From Ignelater luminosus (Eukaryota; Arthropoda; Insecta; Coleoptera; Elateridae), in NCBI GenBank assembly GCA_011009095.1, contig VTPC01003914.1, positions 1-64,000 on the forward strand: a DNA stretch of 64,000 bases, in the 5' to 3' direction. Under the pieces are notes generated by a model. The model had not been told where the DNA came from and did no database searches. It was given only the letters and a program-made list of their open reading frames with translations. Each line of letters starts with the position of its first letter. The first letter of the stretch is position 1. Below, piece after piece: positions 24,621-38,854 of this stretch. A program made the translations under genes and the position numbers.

Positions 24621-27600
24621 TGAATCAATTAAGTCTCTAAATTCTTCTCACGAATTTTGATCTAAAATTAGAAAGTTTGAATTATGATTCTGATTTATCA
24701 TCAACATCGAATGTCTTGGAAAATTTTTAATTAAGGCTTTTCTTCTTTTTAAAGATTTTATACAGTGAAAATTTCGCAGGGGTGTTCCTAGATCAATTAA
24801 GTTAATTTTTGACTTGACGTTTCTCTTGCATCGTTGCTGTTTCAAGACTTTTGGTTTGAGACAAGAATTCTTCCACCAATAACAAGTATTAGAAAATCCT
24901 TTTCAATCTTTAATCATCATTTTGCCGTGTTTTGCTATTTGAAGGCACAAACACCAAACCGAAATAATAATTTGACGATAAAACTAGCAAATCAGTTCGG
25001 CGTTTTAAGTTATCTAAAAACAAAATTTATTAAATCAACCAAAAGGTTATCCTAGAATGGTAAGGTTAAGAAACGAAGACATAAGAGGAGAGCTTCAGAT
25101 TTACAAAACAGGAAATGAAATGGACGTAGCATCTATTACAAATTATGATAATAGAAAGACTAGCAAAAACTACATTATTTTTTCTATCTCGCTGGGCATT
25201 TCTATCCAAAGTATAATTCTTTCTACATCATCATTTCGCCCACAGATTATGTTTTTGAAAAAATCAAATGATTTTTGATAACATGCAAAACAAGGCAAGC
25301 ATTACTTTTATTTTTATCAAATGCGTAACTTTCAAGCTTATCTTATTTGAAAATTTGAAACTTGAAAAACAAATGCATCTCTAAAGACGTCCTAGGAAGT
25401 GTTTATTCATTAATTGATGTCTCTTAAGGACCAATACGTGGCCCTCTTCTATTTACTTATATTTTTAGGATTTCTTCCAGTTCTAATTGTAAATTAATTG
25501 CACATTCTATTTAAACAATTTTCTGAACAGATCAATCTAGTTAAAATTATTCAATTATGTTTTAGCAAAGAACCCTTTCAAGATGTAATCGTATAAACGA
25601 TGATAATTTACCTCGAATTTCTTTCTTTAATCCACTTTAAACTACTTCGAAATTAAAAACTCTTTGGGTTTTTTGCAATTTTATCAAAAAACAACCAACC
25701 TCAGCAAAATCAGAATATAAAGTAACCCAGAAAAAACAATTTATTAGAAATAATTGATAGTTGAACTCGGTCCAAATTGCCAATATATTCTCTCTGATTG
25801 ATTCGGCTATCGGAAACGATTTAATCATCAATTAATCGAAAATAAATGAAAATGCAAAACGAGCAAAGCATCAGCGCAATCCCATCCAAGTAATTACCGT
25901 TTTAGGTAATAGTAGTATGATAGGATGGTTTACTTCTATGTTAAAGGACAATAATAATTAACTAGCTACATTTGTGTGCTAACGTTGAGATCGACCACCA
26001 ATCCCAACGTAACAGGGTAGGTAGACAGACAACAATACGATCTTTATTTTGGTAGACACAATAATATAAGGGGTGGTAAGTGGAGCGATGGGCAAAGCCA
26101 GGTGCAAAAGCGATCCATTTCCGCAAATAACGTAACTATTGCAGGGGGAAAGGAGAAGTGGGAATAAATTAATGTCCCAAGAATGGCGAACTGGTTTTAT
26201 TCTATTTCAAAATGGCGAAAGGAAATTCAAGCAAGAACATTGTTTAATGTAGAAGTTTTGTCATTGTAGAGTCTTGATTTATAACTATCCATAGGAAAAT
26301 TTATTTAGAAGAATTCGTTTTCTATTATTCGTTATATCTTTTAAATAATTTTAATCCTCAAAGCAACAACAAAATAATTGGTCCTTATTGATTACTTTTG
26401 TTTCTGTACTGTTTTATCTTCTTGACAATCTAAATAAGAAAAAGTACACTAAATCCTAAATATATTTTCCTGTGTAATTTATAAAAATTCGTTTTCCTTA
26501 GTTCATATAAATACCATCAACAATTTCCTTAACATTCAATCATAGAAAATGAATTAAGACAAATCTTTAGAAGGCAAAAATGGAATTAGAGAAGAATAAC
26601 TCGCAAAAACAAGACCGTTTTAATCTTTTACATGACTTATGCTTTCAATATTTGTTAGTTTTGGTAAACTCAATTCAAACAGGTCTGGTAGAGGCTGGAA
26701 CCTTTGAAGCGTTTCTAATAAGAAAATTAGAAAATGACAATAGAAATGAAATCAAAGGTTAAGTTAAGAGCAAGTTAAGTTGGGTATTCAATTTCAGTTT
26801 TTAATCGATCAAATAGAAGTCCGAGAGTTTGGCAATTATAATGAAAAACTGCAAAACTTAACTTCCGATTATTATTGGAATAATTAAGAAATTAAATTGT
26901 TGAAGTGTCAAAAGAGAAAATTGAAATACGTCAGAAATTATTTGGAATTGTTGGAGTTTCAATATTCAAAAGTATTGTCCATTGTGGTTAACATGTTGAG
27001 TTTAAAAACGAAAATATTTTAACACAGACAATGCCATATCAGAAAGAAGTTGAGCATCAAGCTTTCAAGATGTCAAGTTTTTCAAATCTGTTAATCTAAA
27101 ATCAAAATACAACAAAACTGTAATCGAATTCAAAATATTAAAATAATGTTCGATTTTGAATGTTTGAACTTTGTTGAGATATAATGCATCTTTTAATGGA
27201 CAAAATACACAGCTTATGCCTAAAAAACAAAGTGAGTCTTCTTTTCATCCAGTTTTTAATAAAAGCCGAATGTTAAACACTTCAAGTCGCAAAGCAAGCT
27301 TCCGTCAAAGGTCAGTTTATAAAACCAGACAATTTGAAACATCGCAAATCACATTTTCAGCAACACAGGAAAGCGTGTTATACTCAATACGCTCTCATTT
27401 GCCGAAGGCAAATCCCAAAGTTTATAATTAATCTTATTATGTAGTTTTCCATTTCAATGTTTCCTGAAGATCTTTCAATTTATTAATTGGACTAACATGC
27501 AAAGTTTGGTATTTCTTGAATTAGTTGAAATATTTATCGATGAATAGGTAATTTGCGTTATCATATGTTATTATCAGAATCTAGCAATGTAGTAATTTTC

Positions 27601-28690
27601 AAAGATGTGTTTAGTTAGTGCTTAAGATTGGTAGAAACCGAAGAGTTTTAAATTGTACTTTAACAGTCTTAAAGCCAATCTCCTGCAAACCGCCGATGTG
27701 AGGAGACAAAAACAAGCATTAAATACCATTTTGTATTTTGATTTGTATAACTTTAATTTTGTTTTATTAAGAAAATTTTTAACGTCTTGCAACCAAACAT
27801 ATAATGTATTTGCAGATATCAATTTTCTTTTAGCTAGTTAGTCAAGAAACCTTTAACATGGATTTTACAACATAGCAGTCTATTGCCCTTTCTTAATAGC
27901 ATGACACTTTTTAAGAAAATGTCATATTTCTTTCTCCTTTACTATTAGAATTTACCAAGAAAATTAAAAAGCAATCGTCTAGAATATACATATGACCTGA
28001 TCCGGAAAATCAATGTATCACTATGATTTTTGATCAAATTTCTAAGAGTTTCTGGGTGTCAAAGGATCATGAAGTAAAATAGAGATAAGTTTTCATTCTA
28101 AAATGAGATTACCCAAAACATTTGATGGTATAATTTTCCTTTTTGGGCTTTAGTTAAATTTGAAGATAATTCAAGTTAAAGCAATTCGTTTATATAGTAC
28201 GAAAGAACATTTACCAGAACCAAACAAACCAAGTAATCTTTTTCAGTTTTTCCTTTTTTAATTGCAAATTTGTGCAAAGTTAATACAATTCATTTGTTTC
28301 CCAACATTTACCAGACACAAACAAACAAATGCCAAAATGTATTGCTGTTTAAATGATTCTTTTGTTTGAAATTAATTTAGAGAGTTCGAATTATAATACC
28401 AAATGTAACATTTTGGGCAGTAACATCGCAATAGGTATATAAAATGGAGAAACTCCAGTAATGGTACTGTAATTTCTTGGAATAGTCCAAGATGTCTCTA
28501 GATTTGTTTTTAGATTTAAAACATCTGGGAATGCAAGGCATAATCACAACGAACTCCTGTTTTGTTACTTTTTTCAAACTTTGGCGAAGAGTTATAAAAA
28601 AACGAAGATACCGCGTCGTCTTTAGTTTTTGATGTAGAATCCAAATCTGAAGTCAAAATTTCAAAATTTCAAAATTTGACAAAAAAAAAT

Positions 28691-28720
28691 GCGGACAGAC
28701 GGACAGACATACAGACAGAC
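28691..28720. repeat. GACAGACG-type simple repeat
   Basis: Short run of degenerate GACAGACG/GACAGACA units, followed by a small palindrome-like ACTCCTTCGGAGT at about 28739-28751. It lies just upstream of the duplicated block at 28860, so it may be the edge of the same interspersed element. Confidence 0.6.
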
Positions 28721-28859
28721 TTCGCAAATTCAGTAACGACTCCTTCGGAGTTCGTTGAAGATTATTTTTGCATTGATACGCTGACAGCTTTTTACATCTT
28801 CAGATTGAGTTAGTACTTCAACAATAAAATCAAAAACATCACACGTTACACTTCCCATT

Positions 28860-29370
28860 ATTTATAAAATTGTTAGTTCAGCTCCAAAGTGTTAAACATC
28901 TTGACAGCTGCTTATTACAAATCGCCGAAATGCGGAGACAATAAGAACAAACATATCATTTTATGTTTTTCAAAAAGCAAGTTATCTTTCTGCAACTTCA
29001 TTCCCTTTAGATCTTCTTGCGAGTCCTAATAATTCTTTTGATGATTCTTAAAACCTGCCTCTTCCAAAACACTTTGTAAAACGCCACTGATTCTACTTTA
29101 GCATCTTAAATCCTGTCTCCCACAAACCATGTTCATGCGGAAGCAATGCATGCATGTAACGTAATTTCATATTTTGAAAATCTTTACGTAACTTCAGTGT
29201 TTTTGCAAACGTGATCTTATCTGTTAGAGTCCAGACTTTCCACTGTATGGTTACAATATTTCAGAACGTTTACCGCTGTGGGGAATAAAACTGCAAATAC
29301 GGTACTTCTGTTACAAAACAAAAACAGGAAGATCTACTACTATATGTAATTCTATATAGAAGTTTTCCTT
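28860..29370. repeat. Diverged dispersed duplication, copy 2
   Basis: Colinear with 24296-24620 but carrying about 170 extra bases (about 29020-29190) between the shared halves. Either copy 1 suffered a deletion or copy 2 an insertion. Confidence 0.6.
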
Positions 29371-32300
29371 ACATTTGCAATACTATTTCAATTTCTATAT
29401 TTCAAAGAAGCAAAAGCAAAAAGAAGAATCTAAATTGCTTAGTTCATACTAAATACGTCAACTACTCTTTCCCTGTCTTTCATTAGTTGCCTTTAAAACA
29501 GAATAGTAATTGGAAAAAAAAGGTAGGAAAAATGTTGAAGAGTTCCTTATATGTAGAAAGATTGTTCAGTAATTTCAGTACATTAAACGAAGCGTGAAGA
29601 TTTTTGAAAATTCCAACACTAGCATTTGTATAAGTTTCATCGATCGAAGATAATAAATTAATTGGTCGCTAACAATTTTACTCCCATTAATAACGGAGAA
29701 GACAAAATTGACATCCAAACTCTCAAAAACCTGGATTGATTCCAAAAGAAAGATTTGGTGTCAATATCTCTGGAAATCTTTTGTAAAAGGAATCTGAAAT
29801 GCATTGGAAAGCGACGATCTTATTAGAAAATGGTGACAGCTCCTTGCAGAAAACAAATAATTCTATTTAGATGACTTTTGTTATTCGTAGAAGCTAATGT
29901 GATTTTACTTCAAATAATTATAGGACATTCCAATTCAGGAGATTGTAGTTGACAACTTTTTTTCTTATTTTCCTATATAAAATTCGCAGATATTGTTTCA
30001 TTATTGTAGCTTTTCTTCTACTTGAAATGTTTTACATTAAACTTAATCAAGTCTCATAGTCAAAACAATAAAAGGAGTATTTAACTCTCGTCCTTAATTT
30101 GGAAATGCCATCATTTTAACCATCACCCAGACATATTTTACTATAGTTCTCGTTTTATTTGAAAACATATGGGCTCCAAACAAGCAGGATTAACAGAAGT
30201 TTACAGTTAGCAGACGTAGAAGCTTCGACAGATAGTGAAATACTCATTGTTTCGTTCTGAAGCTGAAGAAGTGCTTTTTTGAGATTCGAAGGGCTAATCC
30301 CAATGATGTCCATGAACAGTATTAACGGTAGAAATTTATTATAGACGATCACCAATGCTCATTTACAAAAGCTTCCGGATCAACAAAAGCATAAGCACAG
30401 TAAGCAAACGTGTTTTCAAAATTGAAAAGGTGGTACAAAAAATTTGTTTTTGGATACATTACCGCTTGACCGAAACCGTTAACTTGTTGATGTTTCTCGA
30501 CAGCTTCTTCGATTTATGATTCCAGAGTAAAAAGTTTCACAGTCACAACTAATTTATTTTCAATTACTTTTTATTACGAGTGTTACCACTTATGGTTGAT
30601 AAGAATTAGGAAATATGTCACTCTCAAAACAATTGAAATCTAGTTTTATCGTAAGTAGTAATCGCCCAATTGCTACTATTCGTATTCGATTGCTCAATTT
30701 CATTTGATTAAGAAAGAAAAATTAGGTAATTCGCTTCATAACCTTCCATCTTATAAAGAGATTTCTTTGGAAGATGATTAATACATTAACTAAAACTTAT
30801 AACTTGAAAAATTATTTAAAATGTTTAGGGTTTGGTTAAAATTCAATTATCTTGATTCTTGAGAACAATAGATTGAAGAGTAAAATAGAAAATTCCCAAG
30901 AATTGTCAAATTTCAAAAATTGCATTTCTTGCTTGCATTTCATCATCAAAACGTAATAAAACCTACTGGAATTCGCGAAATATAGCAATAACAAACCAAC
31001 TCGAATCTCATTTACGCACTTTCCTAACGCAATTTATTGCACACCAAAGACTAAAATGTGATGCTGCAGAAAACAAATATCAATTTAAGTAGTCCAATAA
31101 CATATAAATTGACCGCTATAAAGGTCAAAGTCACAATATCCTACTGCAATTATGCGTTCCATAGAGGTACAATAACAATTATATCTAATCGTCTGTATAT
31201 GTTTGTAAACAAAACCACGTTGGTTGGTAGGTCATGAACAAAGGTAGCATTGGAATATGTTCTCTACAGGATTCCGTTCGCGGCGCCAGTAGTACTCTTT
31301 CAGTTGTTTCTGCTGCGTAAAACGCTATATACAGCACGATCTTTTCGTAACTAACATGTGGTGCGGGTTACTCACCCTAAAATGCTCCTTACAATAGGGA
31401 TTAATTTATTTTTAATGAGAAATTTAAGATTAATGTATAATTTACAGATTTTTCCCGAGAAGAATTCAATTGGAAAATAAAATGCAGTTTAGGTATTTCC
31501 AAAGGAATTTTAGTAATTTTCTTTATCGAAACTGGGTTTAATGTATGGAATAATAAAAATGTCAGGCAATGAGAAAAAAAGTCTCGGAACAGGAAATTGT
31601 TTTGCAATTCAGACCTTTGGATCCGACTTATAAACACATAGCAGTTGTGATGCAATTAAGTTGATAAGATACTCTCCGCCTATTTCAGTTCCGGAAGTTG
31701 AAATTAAACACAAATTTTTTTATTAAAAGAAATTTTTATTTACTAACAAATAGGTTCGTTTTCTTATGTATGTGGATGTACCATTTTATTAATTTTGTCT
31801 TGTTTTTGTGGAAATACAAGTTTAATAATTTATAATCAAGCTAGCGAAGCAACAAAACAAAATCTTGTCATCTCTTTTATTCTTTCATTTTTCAACTTCG
31901 ATTATTCCTTTAGTCATAAGTCTCAGAAAGACAGCCAACCATCAAGAACAGGTTTCTTGGTGTTATTGCTAGAAACAAGGACAATACCGAGTTGAGACTA
32001 CTCGGTATTTGTGTAAAAAAGTAAAAATTCCTTTATTTTACAAAAACAAAGCATTCTTGTTTTACTTCTTATTTATATGATATCTCAGGGAAAAGACTTG
32101 AAAAGACTTAAAAATCCTGCTGAAAGAGGGCGTGTCGTAATTTTCAGTTAGAACTGGTCTCTTTCGCAAGAGGGCGTCTATTAACAAAAACGAAACGTCT
32201 TTTTTAAAATTTAAAATAATTTTTTTATTCGTTTTCTCCAAACTGTTTAGGTACACTGCTTGTATGTCCTACGTGTATGAACGTAATAATTTCAGTTGTT

Positions 32301-33406
32301 ATTACTATGACGACGAAATCACCTACCTAACCAGTTTATTAATATCTCTTTCCTTTGTTTACTCCTATATATACGATAACATTCAGGGTTAACCACAGAT
32401 CTGTTGCTTATTCCGTCTGTTCTTTCCAGTAGGACAGCTTGGTCGGGATATTTCTTGGAAATCAGCGGAAATATTCTTCTGCCAACGCAGCCAGTTGATG
32501 AAAATGAAACAAAATAACAATACGCTAATGTTTCTCTGATAAATTATGGCATACTGAAGAAGTTTGTAATTGAAAATAATCATCAATCATATTGATCTGT
32601 GTTAATCAATCAAAATGGTATTAGGTAAATGACAAATAATACTAAACTGCAAACTACTAGTATCGTAAATGACTAACTCAGCACATAGTATGATGTAGTA
32701 GTAAAGTGTGAAGCTTCACAAAAGACACTCATTCACGAGTAGGAAACGACATCAAAGAGCATTCAATTCGATTGATGATATAATTTGAACAAAGCCATTT
32801 GCTCAAAATCAATAAGCCAATTCTGTAACTGCCAGTAGGACACGAAACTTCGAGATATTGTTAGTATTCTCTTTTATTATATGTTTATGCATGTTAAACA
32901 ATTTACTTACGATTCTGAACTAATTAAGATTTCCTCCTACAAAATCTTTTATTACTTATTTTAATTGTGTGAATTTGTTATCTAGAAGATCTAAACAAAC
33001 AACAACAAAAATGTGCATATACATGAAGTACAGAATTACATTTTTAACAAGCAGTCCAATCACAACATTCTCATCTAAATAGCACGCTAGTTAAAGAAAA
33101 ACAGGCATTGTGAATTTGTACCCATAATTTTCACCATTTGCTTCACTTTTGCTTGAGCAAACGGGAGGATACTTGTGGGTATAATATACCAGTTCAGTAG
33201 CGCAAGACAGTAATTATAAACCGCCTCGTAGGGATAGAACTGGACACTTTTGTTTTATTTATGCTCGACAAGTAAGTTCCAGCTTAAAATACCTCTAGAA
33301 GATTATTAGAAAATGTTACCGTGCAAAAAACACACTGCAGTCAGTTAATACGACAAAACAACAAAAACGTAGCAACTTAAAAAAAAACTTAAAAAAAGAA
33401 CTAAAT

Positions 33407-33659
33407 CAGTGTTTCTCAAACTGTATTCAGTTATAGATTTTGATTGTGGACTAGCATCAATAATCGCCTTGTACATCAGTTTTCTTTAATTATTGCTGAA
33501 TTTTCAAGTCTAGGGTAAGGTTTAAACTTTTGTCTTTCTGTTGGTGCATATAATAGCAGAGATTGTCGGAAATAATGTAGACGTTCTATTTATTATTAAA
33601 AAGCATCGAACAATAAACACTTCATTATTGTAGAAATACAATGAGTTTGAGAAACACTG
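33407..33659. repeat. hAT-type MITE
   Basis: 253 bp bounded by CAGTGTTTCTCAAACT and its exact inverse. This terminal sequence matches the pattern typical of hAT elements. No transposase is present. The expected 8-bp target duplication is not visible (AACTAAAT against CACTGTAA), so the insertion is old or the flanks changed. A solitary copy of the same terminus is at 45194-45209. Confidence 0.75.
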
Positions 33660-34827
33660 CACTGTAACAAACAAGAGAATATACACTATCAAGAAACAAC
33701 ATCGCACATTAACACAAAAATTAGCAAGTCTTAAGCTATACAGCAAATCGTTTAACTATCACTAGTAAACATTTTTATTGTGGAATGTGCAAAAACAAAA
33801 ATATTTACGTCAAGATAACTTAAACAAAAAAATCACACCAAAATTGTTTTGTCTCTAGCCTAACAAGTCAATCATCAGTATAGAGAATTATGAATTAGTG
33901 CCAAATGCACCAGATTGTGAAGAACAGTATCAGTGGTACTCAACAAGCTTGATATTCAGTCAGCTGTGCTATTGGAGGCATAACCAAATTGGATATCAAA
34001 ATACAGTTTACGGAATCGAGAGCGGATCAATTTAAATCTGACAACATTCCTAGAAAATGATTCGGGCAGTGAACAATCAAATTTAAGCATTGATGGGAGA
34101 CATGCAAATAACTAACTATTCTGCATGATTATGTAACGACGAACAAGATTTCAGGTCGTTGAGCATCTCGACTGTTGAGACAAAAATTGGACATGGTCAA
34201 CACACCGTCAGTAGCGAAAGCTGCTAATTCCTTATTACGGCTTGGTTTGGCACTAAGAAGTAATTACAGCATTCTTACATCCCAACCCTTTCTTCTATTT
34301 TTTTTTGCAAAACCAAGAAAACCTATATGAGTACAAAATATGTCTTTTCGGGACTTGAAAAACAAGCTGTAAACCAATGGATATAGGTATGTTGAATACT
34401 TAAACATCCAGTGTGAAGATTTGAAATTAACAAAATTAAGTAATTGAGAGTAAATTCCCAAAGCTTTAGTACTATCTCCCTAACTTTACTAGAATCTCAG
34501 ACTGCTATGGGCAAGGTTTTCATTGAAAGCTTCCAAACTGGTTACAGTAAACAAACTTAAGATTAGAGTCGGAATGATAATCATAGATCGCGCATCTCTT
34601 AATCTAGAGACTTAAATACCTGGGGGATTTCCCGAAAGCCATACAAGCAAGGTAAGGAGCATTTTCTTGGAAATGATAAAAACTATAATGTAACACTCGA
34701 GGCGGTGATATTGATTTAAAAGTCAAAACATAGGAAACGCATTTATTTTTAGGTCATCAATATCCATCACTATATAATAGTTTCTGTTTTCTGTTATTTG
34801 CGATATTTCCATCTGTTTTGCATTGAG

Positions 34828-35045
34828 CAGCATGGTTTGGTATTTAACACTCTTGGTTCGCGTTCTGGAAGCAGGGGATTTGAATCTTCGCATCGACTGT
34901 TCTTGCCCAGGCTTTTAGTGTCTTTCCTTAAGTGAAAATCGGAACAGTGCCCTCTTGCCCTTCCTAACAATTCCCATCTGCGACCGAGGAAGAGACGTCG
35001 AGCTTCAATACATTTCCTTCCTTAATGTCCTTGCAAAATAAAAAT
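34828..35045 (+). repeat. tRNA-derived SINE-like element
   Basis: The head carries a degenerate RNA polymerase III A-box-like region (CATGGTTTGGTATTTAACAC), then CTCTTGGTTCGCGTTC and a B-box-like GGGATTTGAATCTTCG at about 34877-34892. This resembles tRNA-derived SINE heads of insects. A GC-richer body follows to about 35010, with AAAATAAAAA at about 35035. Called from the box pattern only; the family is unnamed. Confidence 0.5.
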
Positions 35046-38033
35046 GTCCATATACAAATAATGCACAAGAGACGTTAAAGCAAGCAACCAATAAGATGAA
35101 AGAGATTGGTAATTACATAATCTAGAAAAGATGAATAATGAAAGATAAAATTTGCAAAATTCAAGCAGGCCCAAAATTTCTTTTTTGGCTCTGTATTCCA
35201 TGAAACCCTTTCAAAAATTTACTTGTGGAGCGACTATACACAAGTAACAAAACTACTTCTGCTGTCTACTTCTTACAAAAAACCTGTATGGTGGTGTTTC
35301 TCGTTAAAAACTTTTTAATTGGACTATGCCAGAAAACTTGATTTCGAAAGAACTACATATGGTGCTTCTGTATCAGATATGGTATCTCATGCTCAAGCTT
35401 CTAATCGGATAATGTTAATCTCTCATCCCTTACCACTTCCCAAAAAAATACAACCAATTTAAGAACTAACTGCTATAGGAGTATATTGTAAGGATGATTG
35501 GAATATCAAACGAAATGGAATATTCGGACAAACTTGGACATTTTAATACCATCAAGAATAGAGTATAGAGACATGAATATTTTATGTAGCTGGCAATGAA
35601 CCAAATAGGAACATTTGAAAAGTACCCAACGTAACCAAAGCAAGTTGCAGTTATAAAAGGAAGCAAAAAGAAACAGCTTCTAAAGAAAATGTGCACAAGA
35701 AGAGCAAAATCTTGCAAAAAGTGATATGTGTAGAGATGATACAAGTTGAGCACTTTCGATTCAATGAAAAGAAAAAACCAAGACACAGAATGAATTAACT
35801 ATCATTACAATGATGAGAGTCTCCATTCAACATGTAAGTGTTAAATATTTTATAAAACTTAAAAGAATCTTACGTTTTCGTTATTACGAGAAAAAAGTCG
35901 ACAATTCGTTTACATGTACAAACAACATTGTCAAGATCCTCAACTGAATTACAAATTTGCGCACTGTAGAATCTGAAATGCAATTACTGGTGATGAATGA
36001 ATAAAAATGAAAAAAACCAACTACCCTCAAGTTGTTTTTCTGTTAGATTGAATTGCAGACGTGTTCTTTTGAGAAAAATCTACTTTAGTAGTACTGCGTT
36101 ATTGAAAAATCTTTAATCAGGCAAAACCAGAAAAAACTAGCAAGCGTAACCTTCACGAAATAACATTTAATCTGATTGGTGATTATATTTTACTATTTAT
36201 GGGCCAAAAGTAAAAACCAATCTAAATTATGCCAATCCTTTTTTAAAGATATCATATCAAAGATATGCAATAAATACCAAATAAAAATATTCCAGATTAT
36301 TTGATAAAATCTGTTTGGTATCGACCAAAAAAACTAACAATTTAAGCCCCAAACGAACTCGTACTCCAATCGATATCTAAAACACAGGTAAACATTAAAA
36401 ACTACGTACTACTACTACTACGTCTGAAAACAAATACAAATAAAAATGCCCTCCATGCGTGTATTGAAAACCCGGATCTTCCAGATCGAGACCTTTCTAG
36501 GCGAGCAAGCAAATTCTTTGGTCCAATTTTGTTTTAACCAATATGTGGCACACACAACAGAAGAAATTGTTGCAGATCTTTGTCAACATGCATACATATA
36601 AAACATCTCGCACACACGACGGAGACAGTAAATGGTATGTGCATATTGCGGAGTGGAGAACGGTTTCAGAAGAGAGCAGTGGCATGTGTGACCCGCTGTA
36701 GGAATGCGGGCTTCAGACAGAATCACAACACGGCCAGTCAACAACCTCAAGCATGCCTACACACATAAACATAACATGCCGCACCGCCATGTATACAGAT
36801 TTCTCTATATCTTCTCTACAATAAGATAAGACGAATATTATATCAAAAGGAAAAAAAACTTATCTTTACATCGTGATTTCAATTTATTAAAGAAGATCAA
36901 GGATGTTATATAGAAGTTACGTATACAAATATTTTCAATCTTTTTTCCCTCCTGAAACTGTTCTGAACGAGATGCAAATTAATAAAAAGAAAGAAAGATA
37001 CTTCTTTATTCAAATTATCTTTTTTGCTCGACTCCACAGCATTACAAGTCTTTAAAATATTTTGTTATTAATTTCAATACCGTTCACTGCATGCATACTT
37101 GAAACACCACATTCCTCTAAATCAATAATATATGCGACCACTAAAAACACAACCAACAGAATAACACAGGTGCACATTGTATGTTTACAGTCGACAATAC
37201 TATAATAATGTGTAGTCTTCACATGCAGTATTTGCTATTGCTCGTGTATGCATGCACACATTAGTAATGGTTTTAATGAAATTTCCAGTTTTATACCACC
37301 TCAAGGGAAATATTACATGGAAAATTTCATTCTCATTTACTAGCACTAAACAAACTATAATAATTAAATGAGATACGCCGGTGGTGATGGAATAAAAAAA
37401 GAGAGAAACACCAAGTAGGTAGTGATATTTCTACGGCATTAATATTATAAATCGTCATTCATTTATGGTGTTATCGTTAAAATCATGAATGACGGGCAAC
37501 AATTCAGCCTAAAAAATCCTGGGATTTCCCATCATCTTTTACTTTCTCTGTTAAGGATGTTACAGGTAACAGCACAAAAAAAACCTCTTCTTTCACCAAC
37601 ATTCCCAGCATTATTCGTTGTGATGTAAATTGTTGCAATTTGCCGACGAAAACAAATTGGACAAACAGTGTCAATTCTATAAAAACGATTTTGATAGAAA
37701 TAAATTTGAATTGTTGAAATGGAGGGTTAATTGAATGTCGGTCGGGTGGTCAGGCATGAAGTATACGATGTCGTCGAGATAAAGAGGTGCTGCAAATGTA
37801 ATCGATATGATCATGAAGCTGAAGTAGTTAGCGCAGTAAGATTTGTTTGGATGCATTTTCAAGTTTAGACGAGATTTCGTAAGAATACAACCGACTATAG
37901 CTTTGTCATTAATAAGGTAAAAGGTGAGAAAGATAATATTTGAAATCTGACATTCATGACTTAAGTATTCCATAAGAATATGGTACACAAAGAGATTTAA
38001 AAAATGCAACTAAAGGTAACTCATCAGGACATA

Positions 38034-38854
38034 GAGTGTGTCCACATTTCTATGCTCACCATTGAGATCTCGCAAATTGTAAGAGATACGAAGTTCACGG
38101 CTTACTAGATATTTGCTAAAAACAAAATTATCTTTTTTTTTTTAAGTGAAATATCTCAGGAACGAGCAAAAATAGAAAAGAACAGCAAAGAGGGTGTTTT
38201 AGAGAATTTACTCCGAAGCAAAAAAAAATTATTTTTGCAATTGTCTTTTGTTTTACTTCGGCGGTGAAACATAAATCCAAATTTTTTCTAGTGGAACGCC
38301 TACTTGATTTCCATATTACTGAACAGCATGCCTTAAATGCTTTTCAGTGATACATGGTTTGACGTAACTATTCTTTTGTTTTACCGAGTTATGAAGTGAA
38401 AATCATTTTTCATCATAGTGTGCCATGACATCTAACACACAAAGTCGTGGAGTTTTATCAAAGAAATTCATTTGTTAATACGTTGTAATACGCTTTTATG
38501 GGGGCATTAGATGCTTATTTGATGCTATCTGTTAATGCTTAGTAAAGTATCTTAAAAGCGTCTTTTGTTTTGTTTTATCAATTGTTACATAACAAATGTA
38601 ATTTATCTGACAAAAATCAATGATTTTTCATATGTTTAAAGCCATGGCACACTACCTAAGAAACGCTTTATTTAAAAAAAAATAAGATAATTTCGTTTTT
38701 GGCAAATATCTAGTAAGCCACGAACTTTTTTGAAAAGACAAAAGCGTAAGTAAATTGATCTCCAAAATAGCCAAATTTCTTCTAATTTAACCGACTTGGT
38801 ATCTCTTACAACTTCCGAGATCCCAATAGTGACCATCGCAATGTGGACACACTA
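38034..38854. repeat. 820-bp hairpin MITE related to the 5.1-5.66 kb relic
   Basis: The ends GAGTGTGTCCACAT and its near-inverse ATGTGGACACACTA are flanked by TA. Inverted arms run about 120-150 bp inward (GATATTTGCC-type tracts near 38105 and 38705; CGTAAGT and GAGATC blocks). The right arm shares several blocks with the right end of the transposase relic at 5560-5656, so this is a likely non-autonomous derivative of that family. Confidence 0.8.

Noticed and set aside
37082..37140. Minus-strand peptide FKYACSE adjacent to a GT, reminiscent of the vertebrate PPP4R1 KYAASE stretch before RQMV
   Set aside because: The donor (GTATTG) is weak, the NIFN residues expected between are absent, the preceding residues do not match and a stop lies only about a dozen codons upstream. 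Probably coincidence, but worth a glance when cDNA is available.
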